Source of the DNA: Jeotgalibacillus sp. S-D1 | Lineage (GTDB): Bacteria; Bacillota; Bacilli; Bacillales; Jeotgalibacillaceae | DNA length: 64,000 nucleotides | Direction: 5' to 3' | Assembly: GCF_004358665.1 (NCBI RefSeq) | Contig: NZ_SMZR01000003.1 | Location: forward strand, 186,001-250,000 | Shown here: positions 8,907 to 17,479 of the stretch, piece after piece | Layout: every line of letters begins with the position of its first letter | How positions within the stretch are numbered: position 1 is the stretch's first letter | Program-made: the position numbers and the translations under genes | Notes under the pieces: generated by a model | What the model saw: the letters and a program-made list of their open reading frames with translations, nothing else | Told to the model about the DNA's origin: nothing | The model's database searches: none

Positions 8907-8935
8907 GCAGTCTCCCACCTTCAGCTACAATCAAC
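8907..8935. repeat. Fragment of dispersed repeat (copy F, right end only)
   Basis: The segment reading TCTCCCACCTTCAGCTACAA then TCAACGG matches the right end of copy D (55760-55797) with a few differences. Only about 30 bases remain, five bases beyond the lacI stop. It is a relic between lacI and melE. Confidence 0.55.
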
Positions 8936-8940
8936 GGTTT

Positions 8941-10008
8941 TTAACACATCTGAGCTTTTAAAGATCCACAGCTTTCACGGATGACCAATTTTGATGGGAC
9001 CATGACCTTCACGGGTATAGTTCTTCCTTCTAACCGGTCAATCATCAGTTTGACACTCAGCCGCCCCATATCCTCTGTTGGAATTTTCACAGTAGTCAGC
9101 GGCGGTGAAGTGAAATTAGCCATTTCAATATCATTAAAGCTGACAATGGCAACGTCTTCCGGAATCCTTATTTTAGATTCCTGCAGTGCTCTTAATGCCC
9201 CAATTGCCATAGAGTCGCTGCCAATAAAAAATGCTTCCGGCAGATCGCCTTTTGCGATTGCCTGCTTCATTAAATCGTATCCCGATTGAATCGAATACTC
9301 CTTAATAAACATCAAATTCTCATCATACAGCTTGCGTTGTTTCATCTTGCTTTCGTAGATGCTTTTGCGTGCATCCAATGAATAGTTCTTTTTTATAACC
9401 TGAATGTCTTCAATCGATATTTTCTCTTTTCCGCCGAGATAGCCAATCCTGCTGTACCCGGCTTCGATCAAATGATCCATCGCCAAACTCGCTGCTTTTT
9501 CGTAATCAAAAATAATAGAATCGTATTGATCATCGTGAGAATCCTGATTGATAAGTACAATATTGCTGTTGTATTGGTTAATTGATTTCAAGATATGAAA
9601 ATCCATTCGCCCGATGATAATTAATCCGTCCAGTTCACAAAATTCCTTTTGCCAGGCTGGCAAATTCTGAAGCCGAATCAGCTTTAGCGAATCAATTCCC
9701 CTGGTTGAACATTCTTTTTCAATTCCTTCACGGATCGACAGCCAATACGGATCATTTGCTTCTTCTTCTTTTGATTGGAGCAGGATCATGCCCAGTTTTA
9801 TTCGTTCTTTGTTCGCCGCTTCTTTCAGCTGAATCATGCTTTGCTTGCGCCTGCTTTTAAGCGTCTGATAATTAAGCTCTTTTGCCGTCTCAAAGATTTT
9901 TTCCTTGGTGACAGGTGAGGCAGAAAGCGTATCATCATGATTCAAAACTCTTGAAACAGTAGCTGCTGAAACATTTACCCTCACAGCAATATCTCTGATC
10001 GTTGCCAT
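8941..10008 (-). CDS. LacI family repressor of the mel locus
   Basis: 355 residues. An N-terminal LacI helix-turn-helix (ATIRDIAVRVNVSAATVSRV, residues 2-21) is followed by a periplasmic-binding-protein-like effector domain (about 70-350; LGGKEKISIEDIQ, FFIGSDSMAIGALRAL). The linker between them is long and basic. The gene sits between melA and melE, and GGAGG precedes its ATG. It is probably the local repressor responding to an alpha-galactoside, the role MelR has in B. subtilis. The locus also has a divergent AraC-type protein, so two regulators of different families are present. Confidence 0.88.
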   Translation of the reverse strand: MATIRDIAVRVNVSAATVSRVLNHDDTLSASPVTKEKIFETAKELNYQTLKSRRKQSMIQLKEAANKERIKLGMILLQSKEEEANDPYWLSIREGIEKECSTRGIDSLKLIRLQNLPAWQKEFCELDGLIIIGRMDFHILKSINQYNSNIVLINQDSHDDQYDSIIFDYEKAASLAMDHLIEAGYSRIGYLGGKEKISIEDIQVIKKNYSLDARKSIYESKMKQRKLYDENLMFIKEYSIQSGYDLMKQAIAKGDLPEAFFIGSDSMAIGALRALQESKIRIPEDVAIVSFNDIEMANFTSPPLTTVKIPTEDMGRLSVKLMIDRLEGRTIPVKVMVPSKLVIRESCGSLKAQMC

Positions 10009-10065
10009 TTCATCGCCTCCAAGACATGTAGTAAAGTTTACGTTCCAAAATGATTAATCCAGGAG

Positions 10066-10079
10066 GTAAAGCGCTTACA
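10066..10079 (-). promoter_or_regulatory. cre-like CcpA site before lacI-melEDC
   Basis: TGTAAGCGCTTTAC fits the catabolite-responsive element pattern. It lies 58 bases before the lacI ATG, between melA and lacI, suggesting a second, carbon-repressed promoter for lacI-melEDC. Promoter hexamers here are weak. Confidence 0.65.
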
Positions 10080-10093
10080 ATTATTTTTTCAAC

Positions 10094-10144
10094 CGGGGTT
10101 CCCAGCCCCGTTTTTTACTATCAGACAGTATTACTGTCTGATAG
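10094..10144. terminator. Two hairpins at the melA end
   Basis: CTATCAGACAG (10118-10128) pairs exactly with CTGTCTGATAG (10134-10144) and spans the melA stop. Next to it CGGGG (94-98) pairs with CCCCG (106-110) and has six T on the plus strand, so it would end plus-strand (antisense) transcripts. The pair may attenuate read-through from melA into lacI or stabilise the melA mRNA end (inference). Confidence 0.55.
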
Positions 10145-11456
10145 CCTGCTTCTCTTTTGAATATCCGGGCAGCATCTCCCCGTGGGCTTCTATTAATTCA
10201 TCACACATATTAATGATGTCATCCATTGAAAGCTCAGCGGATGTATGCGGGTCAAGCATTGCAGCCTGATAAATTTTTTCGGTTGATTTGGTAATGGCAG
10301 CTTCGATTGTTACCAGCTGTGTGTTGATATTCGTACGGTTCAGCGCCGCAAGCTGCTCAGGTAATTCCCCCATATAAGCAGGTGTAACACCATTGCGGTT
10401 TGCAATACAAGGCACCTCTACCACTGCTTTTTCAGGAAGATTTGCAATCAGTCCTCCGGTATTGACGACATTCCCGCCAAACACAAAGGGTACATTTGTT
10501 TCCATTGCTTCAATGATGCGGGAGCCGTATTCTTTTGATCGTTCATGGGTTAAATTCTGCTCATGTAAAAGCTCTTCCTTTGTTTTCAGCCAATTTTCAA
10601 TCTGTTCTTCGCATCGGCGAGGATATTCATCAAGCGGAATATTAAAACGTTCAATTAATTCCGGATATTTATCTTTAATGAAATAAGGATGGTATTCAGC
10701 ATTGTGTTCAGAAGATTCAGTTATATAAAAACCGAATTTGTCCATCAATTCATAACGGACCATGTCATGGTGCTTTGTTTTTTGTTTTTCCTTTGCTCTT
10801 TTCTTAATTTCAGGATAAAGATCTTTGCCATTTGATTTAATTTCAAGCAGCCAGGCCATATGATTAATCCCTGCAATGCGCTCTTCAATATTTTCATGCG
10901 GAATTTCAAGATCCTTCAGTAAATCACTGGTGCAAACCTGGACACTGTGGCACAAGCCAACCATTTTTACATTGGTGTAACGGGATACAGCTCCGGTTAA
11001 TGTAGCCATCGGATTAGTGTAATTCAGCAGCCAGGCATTCGGACAAACCTCTTCCATATCCTTGGCAATATCAAGCATAACTGGAATGGTGCGAAGTGCT
11101 CGAAACAGTCCGCCAATGCCGGTGGTATCCGCAATCGTCTGACGCAGGCCGTACTTTTTCGGAATGTCAAAATCAATAACCGTACTCGGCTTGTAGCCCC
11201 CTACCTGGATTGCGTTAATCACGTAGCTGGCACCGCCGAGAGCTTCTTTACGATTCGTGTAGGTTTTAATCGTGACCCCCGCACAGAGTGTTTTCTTTAA
11301 AGCATTTAAGAGCACTTCGGATTCAGAAAGACGGTTTAAATCAATATCAAACAAGGCAAACTCAAACTCCTGCAGCGCAGGTGACAGCATGCAGTCCCCT
11401 AGTACGTTTTTTGTAAAAATCGTGCTTCCTGCTCCGATAAAAGTGATTTTTTTCAT
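10131..11456 (-). CDS. melA: Alpha-galactosidase MelA (GH4)
   Basis: 441 residues, strongly similar to B. subtilis MelA along its length. The NAD-binding motif FIGAGSTIF is at 6-14, NAIQVGGYKPSTVIDF near 81-96, the metal ligands Cys169/His170 in GLCHSVQ, and His199 in INHMAWL. GH4 enzymes need NAD and Mn and hydrolyse alpha-galactosides such as melibiose in the cytosol by an oxidation-elimination mechanism. The start has TTGGAGGAACG upstream. In contrast to B. subtilis melREDCA, melA comes first here and lacI lies between melA and the transporter genes. A cre-like site and the AraC gene lie upstream. Confidence 0.93.
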   Translation of the reverse strand: MKKITFIGAGSTIFTKNVLGDCMLSPALQEFEFALFDIDLNRLSESEVLLNALKKTLCAGVTIKTYTNRKEALGGASYVINAIQVGGYKPSTVIDFDIPKKYGLRQTIADTTGIGGLFRALRTIPVMLDIAKDMEEVCPNAWLLNYTNPMATLTGAVSRYTNVKMVGLCHSVQVCTSDLLKDLEIPHENIEERIAGINHMAWLLEIKSNGKDLYPEIKKRAKEKQKTKHHDMVRYELMDKFGFYITESSEHNAEYHPYFIKDKYPELIERFNIPLDEYPRRCEEQIENWLKTKEELLHEQNLTHERSKEYGSRIIEAMETNVPFVFGGNVVNTGGLIANLPEKAVVEVPCIANRNGVTPAYMGELPEQLAALNRTNINTQLVTIEAAITKSTEKIYQAAMLDPHTSAELSMDDIINMCDELIEAHGEMLPGYSKEKQAIRQ

Positions 11457-11487
11457 TTACGTTCCTCCAATAAATTTTTAGTTGATT

Positions 11488-11550
11488 ATTTACTAAAATT
11501 TAATTAATGTAATTCTTATACCACATCATACAGCGCTTTCATTTACTAAA
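11488..11550. promoter_or_regulatory. melA-araC intergenic control region
   Basis: On the minus strand an extended -10 (TGGTATAAG, -10 at 11515-11520) serves melA. A cre-like site TGAAAGCGCTGTAT (11528-11541) overlaps its -35 zone. The decamer ATTTACTAAA occurs twice as a direct repeat (11488-11497 and 11541-11550), 53 bases apart, which is about five helical turns. The decamers are candidates for binding sites of the divergent AraC-type regulator. Confidence 0.55.
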
Positions 11551-11585
11551 CAATGGTAAATAAAATCGGAAAGAAGGGTAATATA

Positions 11586-12479
11586 TTGCTTTATGGATCG
11601 AATGAAACTCATGACAGCTTCGTCTATCACATTTCAAAGGAACCCTTAACAGAAGCGGTGCGTATTACGTCTATTGGCATGGAAAAAAGAACCTCCACCG
11701 ATTATTATTGGGACGGCCGCATGCGTCAAAATGATGCAAACACCTGCATTTTCCAATACACGATCAGCGGTTATGGTGAATTTCAGGCTGGAGAAAAAAC
11801 ATACAGCGTTAAACCCGGCGAAGCCTTCATCGTGAAAGTGCCGGGCGAGCATTGCTATTATCTTCCGGAGGCAAGCCCTGAGTGGGAATTTATATTTATA
11901 ACCCTGGAAGGTTCGAAAGCTCAAGCATGCTGGGATCAAATGATTGACCAGTTTGGAATGGTGGTTAAGATAGACGCCAATGAACCGCTTATCTTTACTC
12001 TCCAGAAAATTTATCAATTTGCCTTAAAGGAAGGCATAGAGGACACATTTATCTCCTCAGCCCACGGCTATGAGTTCATTATGGAATTTTACCGCTATTC
12101 AAAAGGCCTTGGCAGCTCAAGCACACAGCTGCCTGATGACATCCGTTCAGCTGTGCATTTTATTGAAACTCATTATGACCAGCCGCTGTCACTTGAAGAT
12201 ATAACTGAACGCGCTGCTCTATCAAAGTACTATTTCACAAACAAATTCCAAAAACATTTAAAAACAACTCCCATTCAGTTTCTTGCTAAAACAAGGGTGA
12301 AAAGAGCAATGGAGTTATTGATTACCACCAATAAATCGATTCAGGATATTGCGGTGGAAACAGGATATACAAATGCTAACTATTTTAGTAAAGTTTTCAG
12401 GAAAATGATCGGCATGTCACCTGACAGCTTTAGAAAAGATAAGAAGATGGTCGACTTTCAGCATGTTATTATTGATTGA
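11586..12479 (+). CDS. AraC family transcriptional regulator
   Basis: About 297 residues. An N-terminal cupin-like sugar-sensing part (GYGEFQAGEKTYSVKPGEAF near residue 60-80) is followed by two C-terminal helix-turn-helix motifs: the one with SLEDITERAALSKYYFTNKF and the second with SIQDIAVETGYTNANYFSKV then FRKMIGMSPDSFR. The frame is open from an ATG at 11553, but that codon lacks a ribosome site. A TTG at 11586 has AGAAGGG seven bases upstream and is preferred. It is divergent from melA and probably activates it with an alpha-galactoside as effector. A strong hairpin at 12507-12547 ends it. Confidence 0.87.
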   Translation: MLYGSNETHDSFVYHISKEPLTEAVRITSIGMEKRTSTDYYWDGRMRQNDANTCIFQYTISGYGEFQAGEKTYSVKPGEAFIVKVPGEHCYYLPEASPEWEFIFITLEGSKAQACWDQMIDQFGMVVKIDANEPLIFTLQKIYQFALKEGIEDTFISSAHGYEFIMEFYRYSKGLGSSSTQLPDDIRSAVHFIETHYDQPLSLEDITERAALSKYYFTNKFQKHLKTTPIQFLAKTRVKRAMELLITTNKSIQDIAVETGYTNANYFSKVFRKMIGMSPDSFRKDKKMVDFQHVIID

Positions 12480-12506
12480 TATACTTCTAAAACTGGGACA
12501 AAACTA

Positions 12507-12547
12507 AAAAAATGTTCACACGAAAAACAATCGTGAAAACATTTTTT
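12507..12547. terminator. Terminator hairpin between araC and the acyl-CoA operon
   Basis: AAAAAATGTTCACACGA pairs with TCGTGAAAACATTTTTT with two mismatches. A- and T-runs on both sides make it usable by both convergent units. Confidence 0.85.
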
Positions 12548-12601
12548 ATCTGTGCAGAATTATTATCTTTTTTGATTACACAATAAGAGATTGAAAGTGT
12601 A

Positions 12602-12730
12602 GGTCCATTGGAGCGGAAGGCGGCGACTCCTGCGGGACGCAGCGGGAAAGGTGAGACTCTGAAGATGCGCAGCATCAAAGAGGCTCACCCCCGCCCCGCG
12701 GAAAGCGCCGCCTGCAGCGGAAATGGACCG
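12602..12730. repeat. Dispersed imperfect-palindrome repeat, copy C
   Basis: Perfect terminal inverted repeats GGTCCATT and AATGGACC, then GGAGCGGAAGGCGGC against GCCGCCTGCAGCGG. The central stem contains GATGCGCAGCATC. The terminal bases differ from copy B but still pair. Confidence 0.85.
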
Positions 12731-12804
12731 GTCTCCTTTAAAACATTTCCCATTTGTCTGGATATGACTGTTCTTTACAATTTCATGTTTATAAAAAAAC
12801 GCTT

Positions 12805-13791
12805 TTACCCCTGTTTCCCCGGTTCTAAAATAAGCTTTCCTTTTGTTTTCCGCGACTGCATAAGCTCATGGACCTGTGAGGCGTTTTCCAGGTTATGAAC
12901 CTCCCCGATCGTAAGCGTCAGCTTCCCTTCAGTCACGTAACGAAGCAACTCCGTTAAGCTTGGTTTCAGAAGCTCCGGCTTTCTCATAATTTGCGGCAGG
13001 AAAAAACCGATGACGGATTGGTTCCGAGCCATAAGAGAGGAAGGGTTAAACTTGCTTTGCTCCCCGCTTGCCACCCCATAAACGACCAGCCTGCCAAACG
13101 TTGCAAGGCATTTAAGTGTTTTATAGAAAACATCTCCTCCCGCCATTTCCAGCGCAAGATGAACTCCCTTTCCGCCGGTTGCTTCCAACACTTCTTGTTC
13201 CCAGCCTTCGTGTGTATAATTGACCAGCACGTCAGCACCCATTTCTTTGGCCAGCTGAAGCTTTTCATCGGTGCTTGCTGTAGCAATGACTTTTCCCGCT
13301 CCAAATAATTTAGCAAGCTGAACAGCGATCGTGCCAACACCCCCTGCAGCTGCATGGATCAGTACACTTTCTCCCTGTTCAATCCGCCCCATTGTTTTTA
13401 GAATATGATAGGCACTCAATCCCTGTAATGGCAAAGCAGCTGCCTGTTGAAAATCAAGTTCATCCGGAATCGGAATGATTGAACGGCAATCAGCAATGGC
13501 ATACTCTGCGTATCCGCCAGATTCGATTAATGAAACCACCCGGGTGCCTGGCTTTATATGCGCCGCATCGCTTCCTGATTCAATGACGATCCCGGCCACC
13601 TCTGCTCCCGGGATAAAAGGAAGGGGTGTCGGAACCACATATTGACCTTCCCGCCTTGCTGTGTCTGCATAATTAACACCTGCAGCCTGAATTTCAATCA
13701 GCACTTCATGTCCTTTGGGTACCGGTTTTTCCATTTCCACAACACTTAGAACCTCCGGGCCGCCATATTCCTTCAGCTGAATCGCTTTCAT
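12805..13791 (-). CDS. NADPH:quinone oxidoreductase family protein (zinc-free MDR)
   Basis: 328 residues, medium-chain reductase of the Qor type. The N-terminal GroES-like domain contains AGVNYADTARREGQY (about 33-47). The Rossmann motif HAAAGGVGTIAVQLAKLFGA lies near 144-163. The zinc-binding Cys residues of alcohol dehydrogenases are absent. It is the last gene of the acyl-CoA unit that begins at 18787, 24 bases after the dehydrogenase gene. In this setting it might reduce an enoyl-CoA or re-oxidise NADPH, but the substrate is not deducible from sequence. Confidence 0.85.
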   Translation of the reverse strand: MKAIQLKEYGGPEVLSVVEMEKPVPKGHEVLIEIQAAGVNYADTARREGQYVVPTPLPFIPGAEVAGIVIESGSDAAHIKPGTRVVSLIESGGYAEYAIADCRSIIPIPDELDFQQAAALPLQGLSAYHILKTMGRIEQGESVLIHAAAGGVGTIAVQLAKLFGAGKVIATASTDEKLQLAKEMGADVLVNYTHEGWEQEVLEATGGKGVHLALEMAGGDVFYKTLKCLATFGRLVVYGVASGEQSKFNPSSLMARNQSVIGFFLPQIMRKPELLKPSLTELLRYVTEGKLTLTIGEVHNLENASQVHELMQSRKTKGKLILEPGKQG

Positions 13792-13815
13792 CTTTTTTCC
13801 TCCTGTCGCTTTGGT

Positions 13816-15591
13816 TTAACATACGAATTGATTGCTTTGATAAAGCTGATCTGCGATACTCCTGTTCGGTTGAATGGAATGACTAAAATGCTGGAAACGG
13901 CTGCAATGCTGAATCGTCAACGTCAGCAAACGTTCCTGCTCTTCCCCTGAAGTCAGGTTGGCCAAGAGCTTTCTGGATAATCGTTCTGTTTCCCAGACTG
14001 CCGTTTCCAGATATGTTCTTGTTAAATTAATTTTTAACTCCTCTTTGTCTGTGCCATTTTGTTGAATGGCGTTAGATGTCCGGTACACAGCGGACTCTGC
14101 TGCGTACAGCTGAATGGCAAGGTCTGCCAGGTTCATCAGTATTTCCTGTTCTTGGACAAGCGATTGGCCATAGGCGTCCCAAGCAAGCCCTGCATTGAGC
14201 AGGAACAGGTTTCTCATCACGTTCACGGCAGCTTTTTCCTGGTCAAAATAGCCCTCTGCTTCATTGATGCCTCCACTTAATTCTGACAATGCTTTTTCCA
14301 CATGCATCCCGAGATCGATCTCTCCTTTCAACACTTTTTTGATCAGCGTTGTCGGGATCAGCAGGCGGTTGATTTCATTTGTGCCTTCAAAAATACGATT
14401 AATTCTAGAGTCGCGGTACATTTGCTCAATGCCATACTCCTTAATAAAACCGGCTCCCCCGTGAAGCTGCAACGCCTCATCCGCCACAAAATCGAGCGTT
14501 TCTGAACCAAAAACCTTGCACACCGCACATTCAATTGAGTATTCGCTCATCCGCCGTCCAATCAGCTTTAAATCACCGGAATCATATAAATCCCCCAGTG
14601 AATCTTCTAATAGACCAGCAGTCCGATATTGAAGTGATTCAGCGGCATAAAGTCGGGCAGCCATTACAGCGACCTTTCCTTTCGTAGCAGGAAACTGGGC
14701 TATTTCTCTTCCAAACTGCTTTCTTTCCTGCACAAACTGAAGGGCTTTTTTTAAGCCGGCTTTTGATGCCCCTACGCACGCTGAGCCTAAATTAAAACGG
14801 CCGAGATTTAATACGTTCAGCGCAATCACATGCCCTTTTCCAACCTCACCCAAAAGATTTTCTGCCGGTACCTGGCAATCCTCTAAAATGACCGATCTGG
14901 TGGAGGACCCTTTGATGCCCATTTTTATTTCCTCAGGACCGAGTGATAGTCCCGGCGTATTCCGCTCAACAATAAAAGCGGTAAAATGAACACCGTCCAC
15001 CTTGGCGTAAACGATGAATGTATCCGAGAATACTGCATTTGTAATATAGATTTTCGTGCCGTTTAATACATAATGAGTCGCTTTATCATTTAGAAATGCA
15101 GTTGTTTGAGCTGCTAATGCGTCAGACCCTGCATTTGGTTCCGTTAAGCAATAGGCCCCTACCCACTCGCCTGAGGCAAGCTTTGGCAGATACTTTTCTT
15201 TTTGCTTAAGAGTGCCAAAATAAGTGATTGGCAGTGTGGCAATACACGTATGATTGGAATGGGCGACACCGTAGCCGCCTGATGGGCCGACCATTTCACC
15301 TACAATTCCTTTGCTGATTTTATCAAGGCCAAGCCCCCCGAATTTTTCCGGGATACTATGTCCAAGCAAACCCATATCCCCTGCTTTTCTCAATAATTGA
15401 GTGACTCGTTCAAAGTTCTGATTTTCAATTTCCTCTTTATAAGGCACGACCTCTTTTTCAATAAACTGTCTGGCAGCGGATCCTATCATTTTATGTTCAT
15501 CTGTAAAATTCTCCGGTGTAAAAAGTGTGCGGGGGTCAAGCTTTTCATACAGGAACGCGGATCCTTTATTGATGAGATTTGCTTGTTCCAT
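13816..15591 (-). CDS. Acyl-CoA dehydrogenase, FadE/YusJ-like long form
   Basis: 591 residues, similar to B. subtilis FadE (YusJ), including the N-terminal signature FTPENFTDEHKMIGSAARQF and about 190 residues after the core. FAD- and substrate-binding segments AYCLTEPNAGSDALAAQTT and MGIKGSSTR are present. The catalytic Glu lies in NRIFEGTNEINR. It introduces the alpha-beta double bond in acyl-CoA, passing electrons to ETF. Its start overlaps the end of the ComB-like gene by 26 bases. It is the more conventional of the two dehydrogenases in the region; the second (21951) is ACAD10/11-like. Confidence 0.92.
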   Translation of the reverse strand: MEQANLINKGSAFLYEKLDPRTLFTPENFTDEHKMIGSAARQFIEKEVVPYKEEIENQNFERVTQLLRKAGDMGLLGHSIPEKFGGLGLDKISKGIVGEMVGPSGGYGVAHSNHTCIATLPITYFGTLKQKEKYLPKLASGEWVGAYCLTEPNAGSDALAAQTTAFLNDKATHYVLNGTKIYITNAVFSDTFIVYAKVDGVHFTAFIVERNTPGLSLGPEEIKMGIKGSSTRSVILEDCQVPAENLLGEVGKGHVIALNVLNLGRFNLGSACVGASKAGLKKALQFVQERKQFGREIAQFPATKGKVAVMAARLYAAESLQYRTAGLLEDSLGDLYDSGDLKLIGRRMSEYSIECAVCKVFGSETLDFVADEALQLHGGAGFIKEYGIEQMYRDSRINRIFEGTNEINRLLIPTTLIKKVLKGEIDLGMHVEKALSELSGGINEAEGYFDQEKAAVNVMRNLFLLNAGLAWDAYGQSLVQEQEILMNLADLAIQLYAAESAVYRTSNAIQQNGTDKEELKINLTRTYLETAVWETERLSRKLLANLTSGEEQERLLTLTIQHCSRFQHFSHSIQPNRSIADQLYQSNQFVC

Positions 15592-16354
15592 CGAACCATT
15601 CCTCCCTGTTATCTTTATTGGGATTGTTTAGTACAATCCGTCCATCTTTGAGCACAGGCACAATAGAGGTGATATTAAATTGAGAAGCAAATGCCAGTTC
15701 ATCCAGAAAATCATAACGGCAAAACAGCTCTCCCACCTTTGAAGAAGACAAAACCCTGAGTGCGTCTTCTTCTGCACTCAGAAAAAACCGGCGGGCAGCT
15801 AAAGCAGCATCAGATAACATAACCTCTCCTTCCTCCAGCTTGAGAAGGCAATCGATAAAGTGGCCGGCTCCATAGAAATCCTCCAGGCTGAATTCACCTG
15901 AATTACCTGAACAAATGACAATAATGGTCTGATCAGGGGGACCATCTTTAACGACACGGGCGACAGCCGCATTATTGAGGAGGCAGGCTATGTAAACGTT
16001 CTTTGCACCAGAAGCATTTCTCAAGGCGACTGTGCCATTTGTGGTTGATAGAATAAGAGTTTTATGAGGGACGGTTGATGCAAGATGACCGGGACTTGGA
16101 TAAAGAAAGCCTTTAACCGGCTTCGCATGGATTTCGCCTGCCAAAATACAGCTCCCCTGCTGAAACTTTGCGGCTGTCTGCAGGCCCTCTTCAATATCCT
16201 TGACCGGTATGACTTCCTTTGCCCCGTCCATAAGAGCGGATGTGATCGTCGTGGTAGCTAACAAAACATCCAGCACTACAGCTGTTTTGTTGCCTTCTTT
16301 TATTTTCCACTCTGAAATCTCCTCTTTTTTAAAAAGCACATGGATCTTTGTCAT
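15566..16354 (-). CDS. ComB family (2-phosphosulfolactate phosphatase-like) protein
   Basis: About 262 residues. It is a member of PF04029: TAVVLDVLLATTTITSAL corresponds to the family block normally written DVLRATSTI, and ILSTTNGTVALRNA to the TTNGT block. An acidic patch GEIHAKPVKGF replaces the usual GE..G..I/PGF. The characterised members remove phosphate from 2-phosphosulfolactate (coenzyme M or spore sulfolactate synthesis). The conserved Arg of DVLRAT is Leu here, and the gene is buried between a kinase and acyl-CoA dehydrogenase, so another phosphorylated acid is a plausible substrate. The start at 16354 is chosen because a strong GGGGGAGG site precedes it; the frame is open 19 codons further up. 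Confidence 0.8.
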   Translation of the reverse strand: MTKIHVLFKKEEISEWKIKEGNKTAVVLDVLLATTTITSALMDGAKEVIPVKDIEEGLQTAAKFQQGSCILAGEIHAKPVKGFLYPSPGHLASTVPHKTLILSTTNGTVALRNASGAKNVYIACLLNNAAVARVVKDGPPDQTIIVICSGNSGEFSLEDFYGAGHFIDCLLKLEEGEVMLSDAALAARRFFLSAEEDALRVLSSSKVGELFCRYDFLDELAFASQFNITSIVPVLKDGRIVLNNPNKDNREEWFDGTSKSHQ

Positions 16355-16373
16355 CTCCTCCTCCCCCTTCACA

Positions 16374-17447
16374 CTATCGATCCTTTTGTGCAATAGCTGC
16401 CGCATGAACAATTAAACTTCTAACAAATTGATCGAAATTGGAAAAGCGGGCATCATTCGTCTGCCCTTTTTTATAACGATAAAAAATTTGCTGGCAAATC
16501 ACTGCGAGCTTAAAGTAAGCAAAGGTTAAATAAAAATTCATAGCAGATACGTCGCGGCCGCTTTTTCTGGCATATTCCTCAATAAACTGATCCCTGGTCA
16601 AAAAACCTTCCTGCACAGTAACCGAGGGCTTTCCCAGACCATTTTTCAAGATTGTCGGATCGTCGTCCTGCATCCAGTAGCTCATGGCTGCTCCAAGGTC
16701 AGCCAGCGGATCTCCAACGGTGGCCATTTCCCAATCAAAAAGTCCGATGACAGACTGCATATCTTCACTGAACATTGCATTGTTTAACTTAAAATCATAG
16801 TGGATGATGGCAGCTGGCTGACTTTCAGGTATATGGCTGCTTAACCACAGCTTCAGATCTTCCGCTTCTTTTATGTCATCTGTCTGCGCCCGCTCATATC
16901 TGCCAATCCAGCCATGCACCTGTCTTTCCATAAAGCCATCCGGGCTGCTGATTTCATTCAGACCGGTGCTGCTGTGATCAATGTCGTGCAGTTTCACCAT
17001 TGTGTCGACCATCGTATGGGAAAGCTTTTGACGCAGCTCTTTTGTGACGGTTATCTGTTCAGGGAAATCTGTATCGATGACAATGCCGTGTTTTCTTTCC
17101 ATAATAAAAAACGGGCTTCCAACAATCGACTCATCATTAGAAAATAGAAGCGGTTTTGGCGCTTGTGAAAAAAGCGGATGGATCTCTGAAAGAATACGAA
17201 ACTCTCTTTTCATATCATGTGCCTTCGGAGCCAGTTTTCCAAAAGGCGGCCGTCTTAAAACAGCCTCCCAGCTCCCTGCTTTCAATTGATACGTAAGATT
17301 TGAATGTCCTGCCCAAAACTGCTGAACCTCAAGCGGTGCATCCGGCAAATCACTCAGCTGCTCCCTGAGATACCGTTCTAACAGAACGTTATTGAGCTCT
17401 TCTCCTTCTTTTACCGGAATCGTGTCCATTAATTGCTGCCGGCTCAT
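16374..17447 (-). CDS. APH-type phosphotransferase, ACAD10/11 kinase-domain-like
   Basis: About 357 residues with an aminoglycoside-phosphotransferase/choline-kinase fold. The catalytic loop is IHYDFKLNNAMF (HxDxxxxN) and the metal motif is LFDWEMATVGDPLADLGAAM. The wording of the latter, like PPFGKLAPKAHDMKREFRIL, matches the kinase domain fused to acyl-CoA dehydrogenase in vertebrate ACAD10/11 and LvaA of Pseudomonas. Those enzymes phosphorylate the 4-hydroxyl of 4-hydroxyacyl-CoA. The start at 17447 follows GGGAGGGG; the frame extends seven codons further. It lies between the thioesterase and ComB-like genes in the same unit. An antibiotic-resistance role is unlikely. Confidence 0.85.
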   Translation of the reverse strand: MSRQQLMDTIPVKEGEELNNVLLERYLREQLSDLPDAPLEVQQFWAGHSNLTYQLKAGSWEAVLRRPPFGKLAPKAHDMKREFRILSEIHPLFSQAPKPLLFSNDESIVGSPFFIMERKHGIVIDTDFPEQITVTKELRQKLSHTMVDTMVKLHDIDHSSTGLNEISSPDGFMERQVHGWIGRYERAQTDDIKEAEDLKLWLSSHIPESQPAAIIHYDFKLNNAMFSEDMQSVIGLFDWEMATVGDPLADLGAAMSYWMQDDDPTILKNGLGKPSVTVQEGFLTRDQFIEEYARKSGRDVSAMNFYLTFAYFKLAVICQQIFYRYKKGQTNDARFSNFDQFVRSLIVHAAAIAQKDR

Positions 17448-17479
17448 TGCGATCCCCTCCCAAAACAAAGAATATTCCG

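Larger units (their letters stand above)
12480..12804. other. Intergenic region: terminator and dispersed repeat
   Basis: No supported gene. It contains the araC terminator (12507-12547) and repeat copy C (12602-12730). Open frames over the repeat only reflect its GC-rich sequence. Confidence 0.7.

Noticed and set aside
11553-11585. ATG start of the AraC gene at 11553
   Set aside because: No ribosome site; the TTG at 11586 has AGAAGGG at correct spacing.
12608-12898. Frame across repeat copy C
   Set aside because: Composed of repeat sequence and antisense of the oxidoreductase gene; not a protein family.
16374-17447. Aminoglycoside resistance by the APH-fold protein
   Set aside because: The sequence wording matches the ACAD10/11 kinase domain and the neighbours are acyl-CoA genes.
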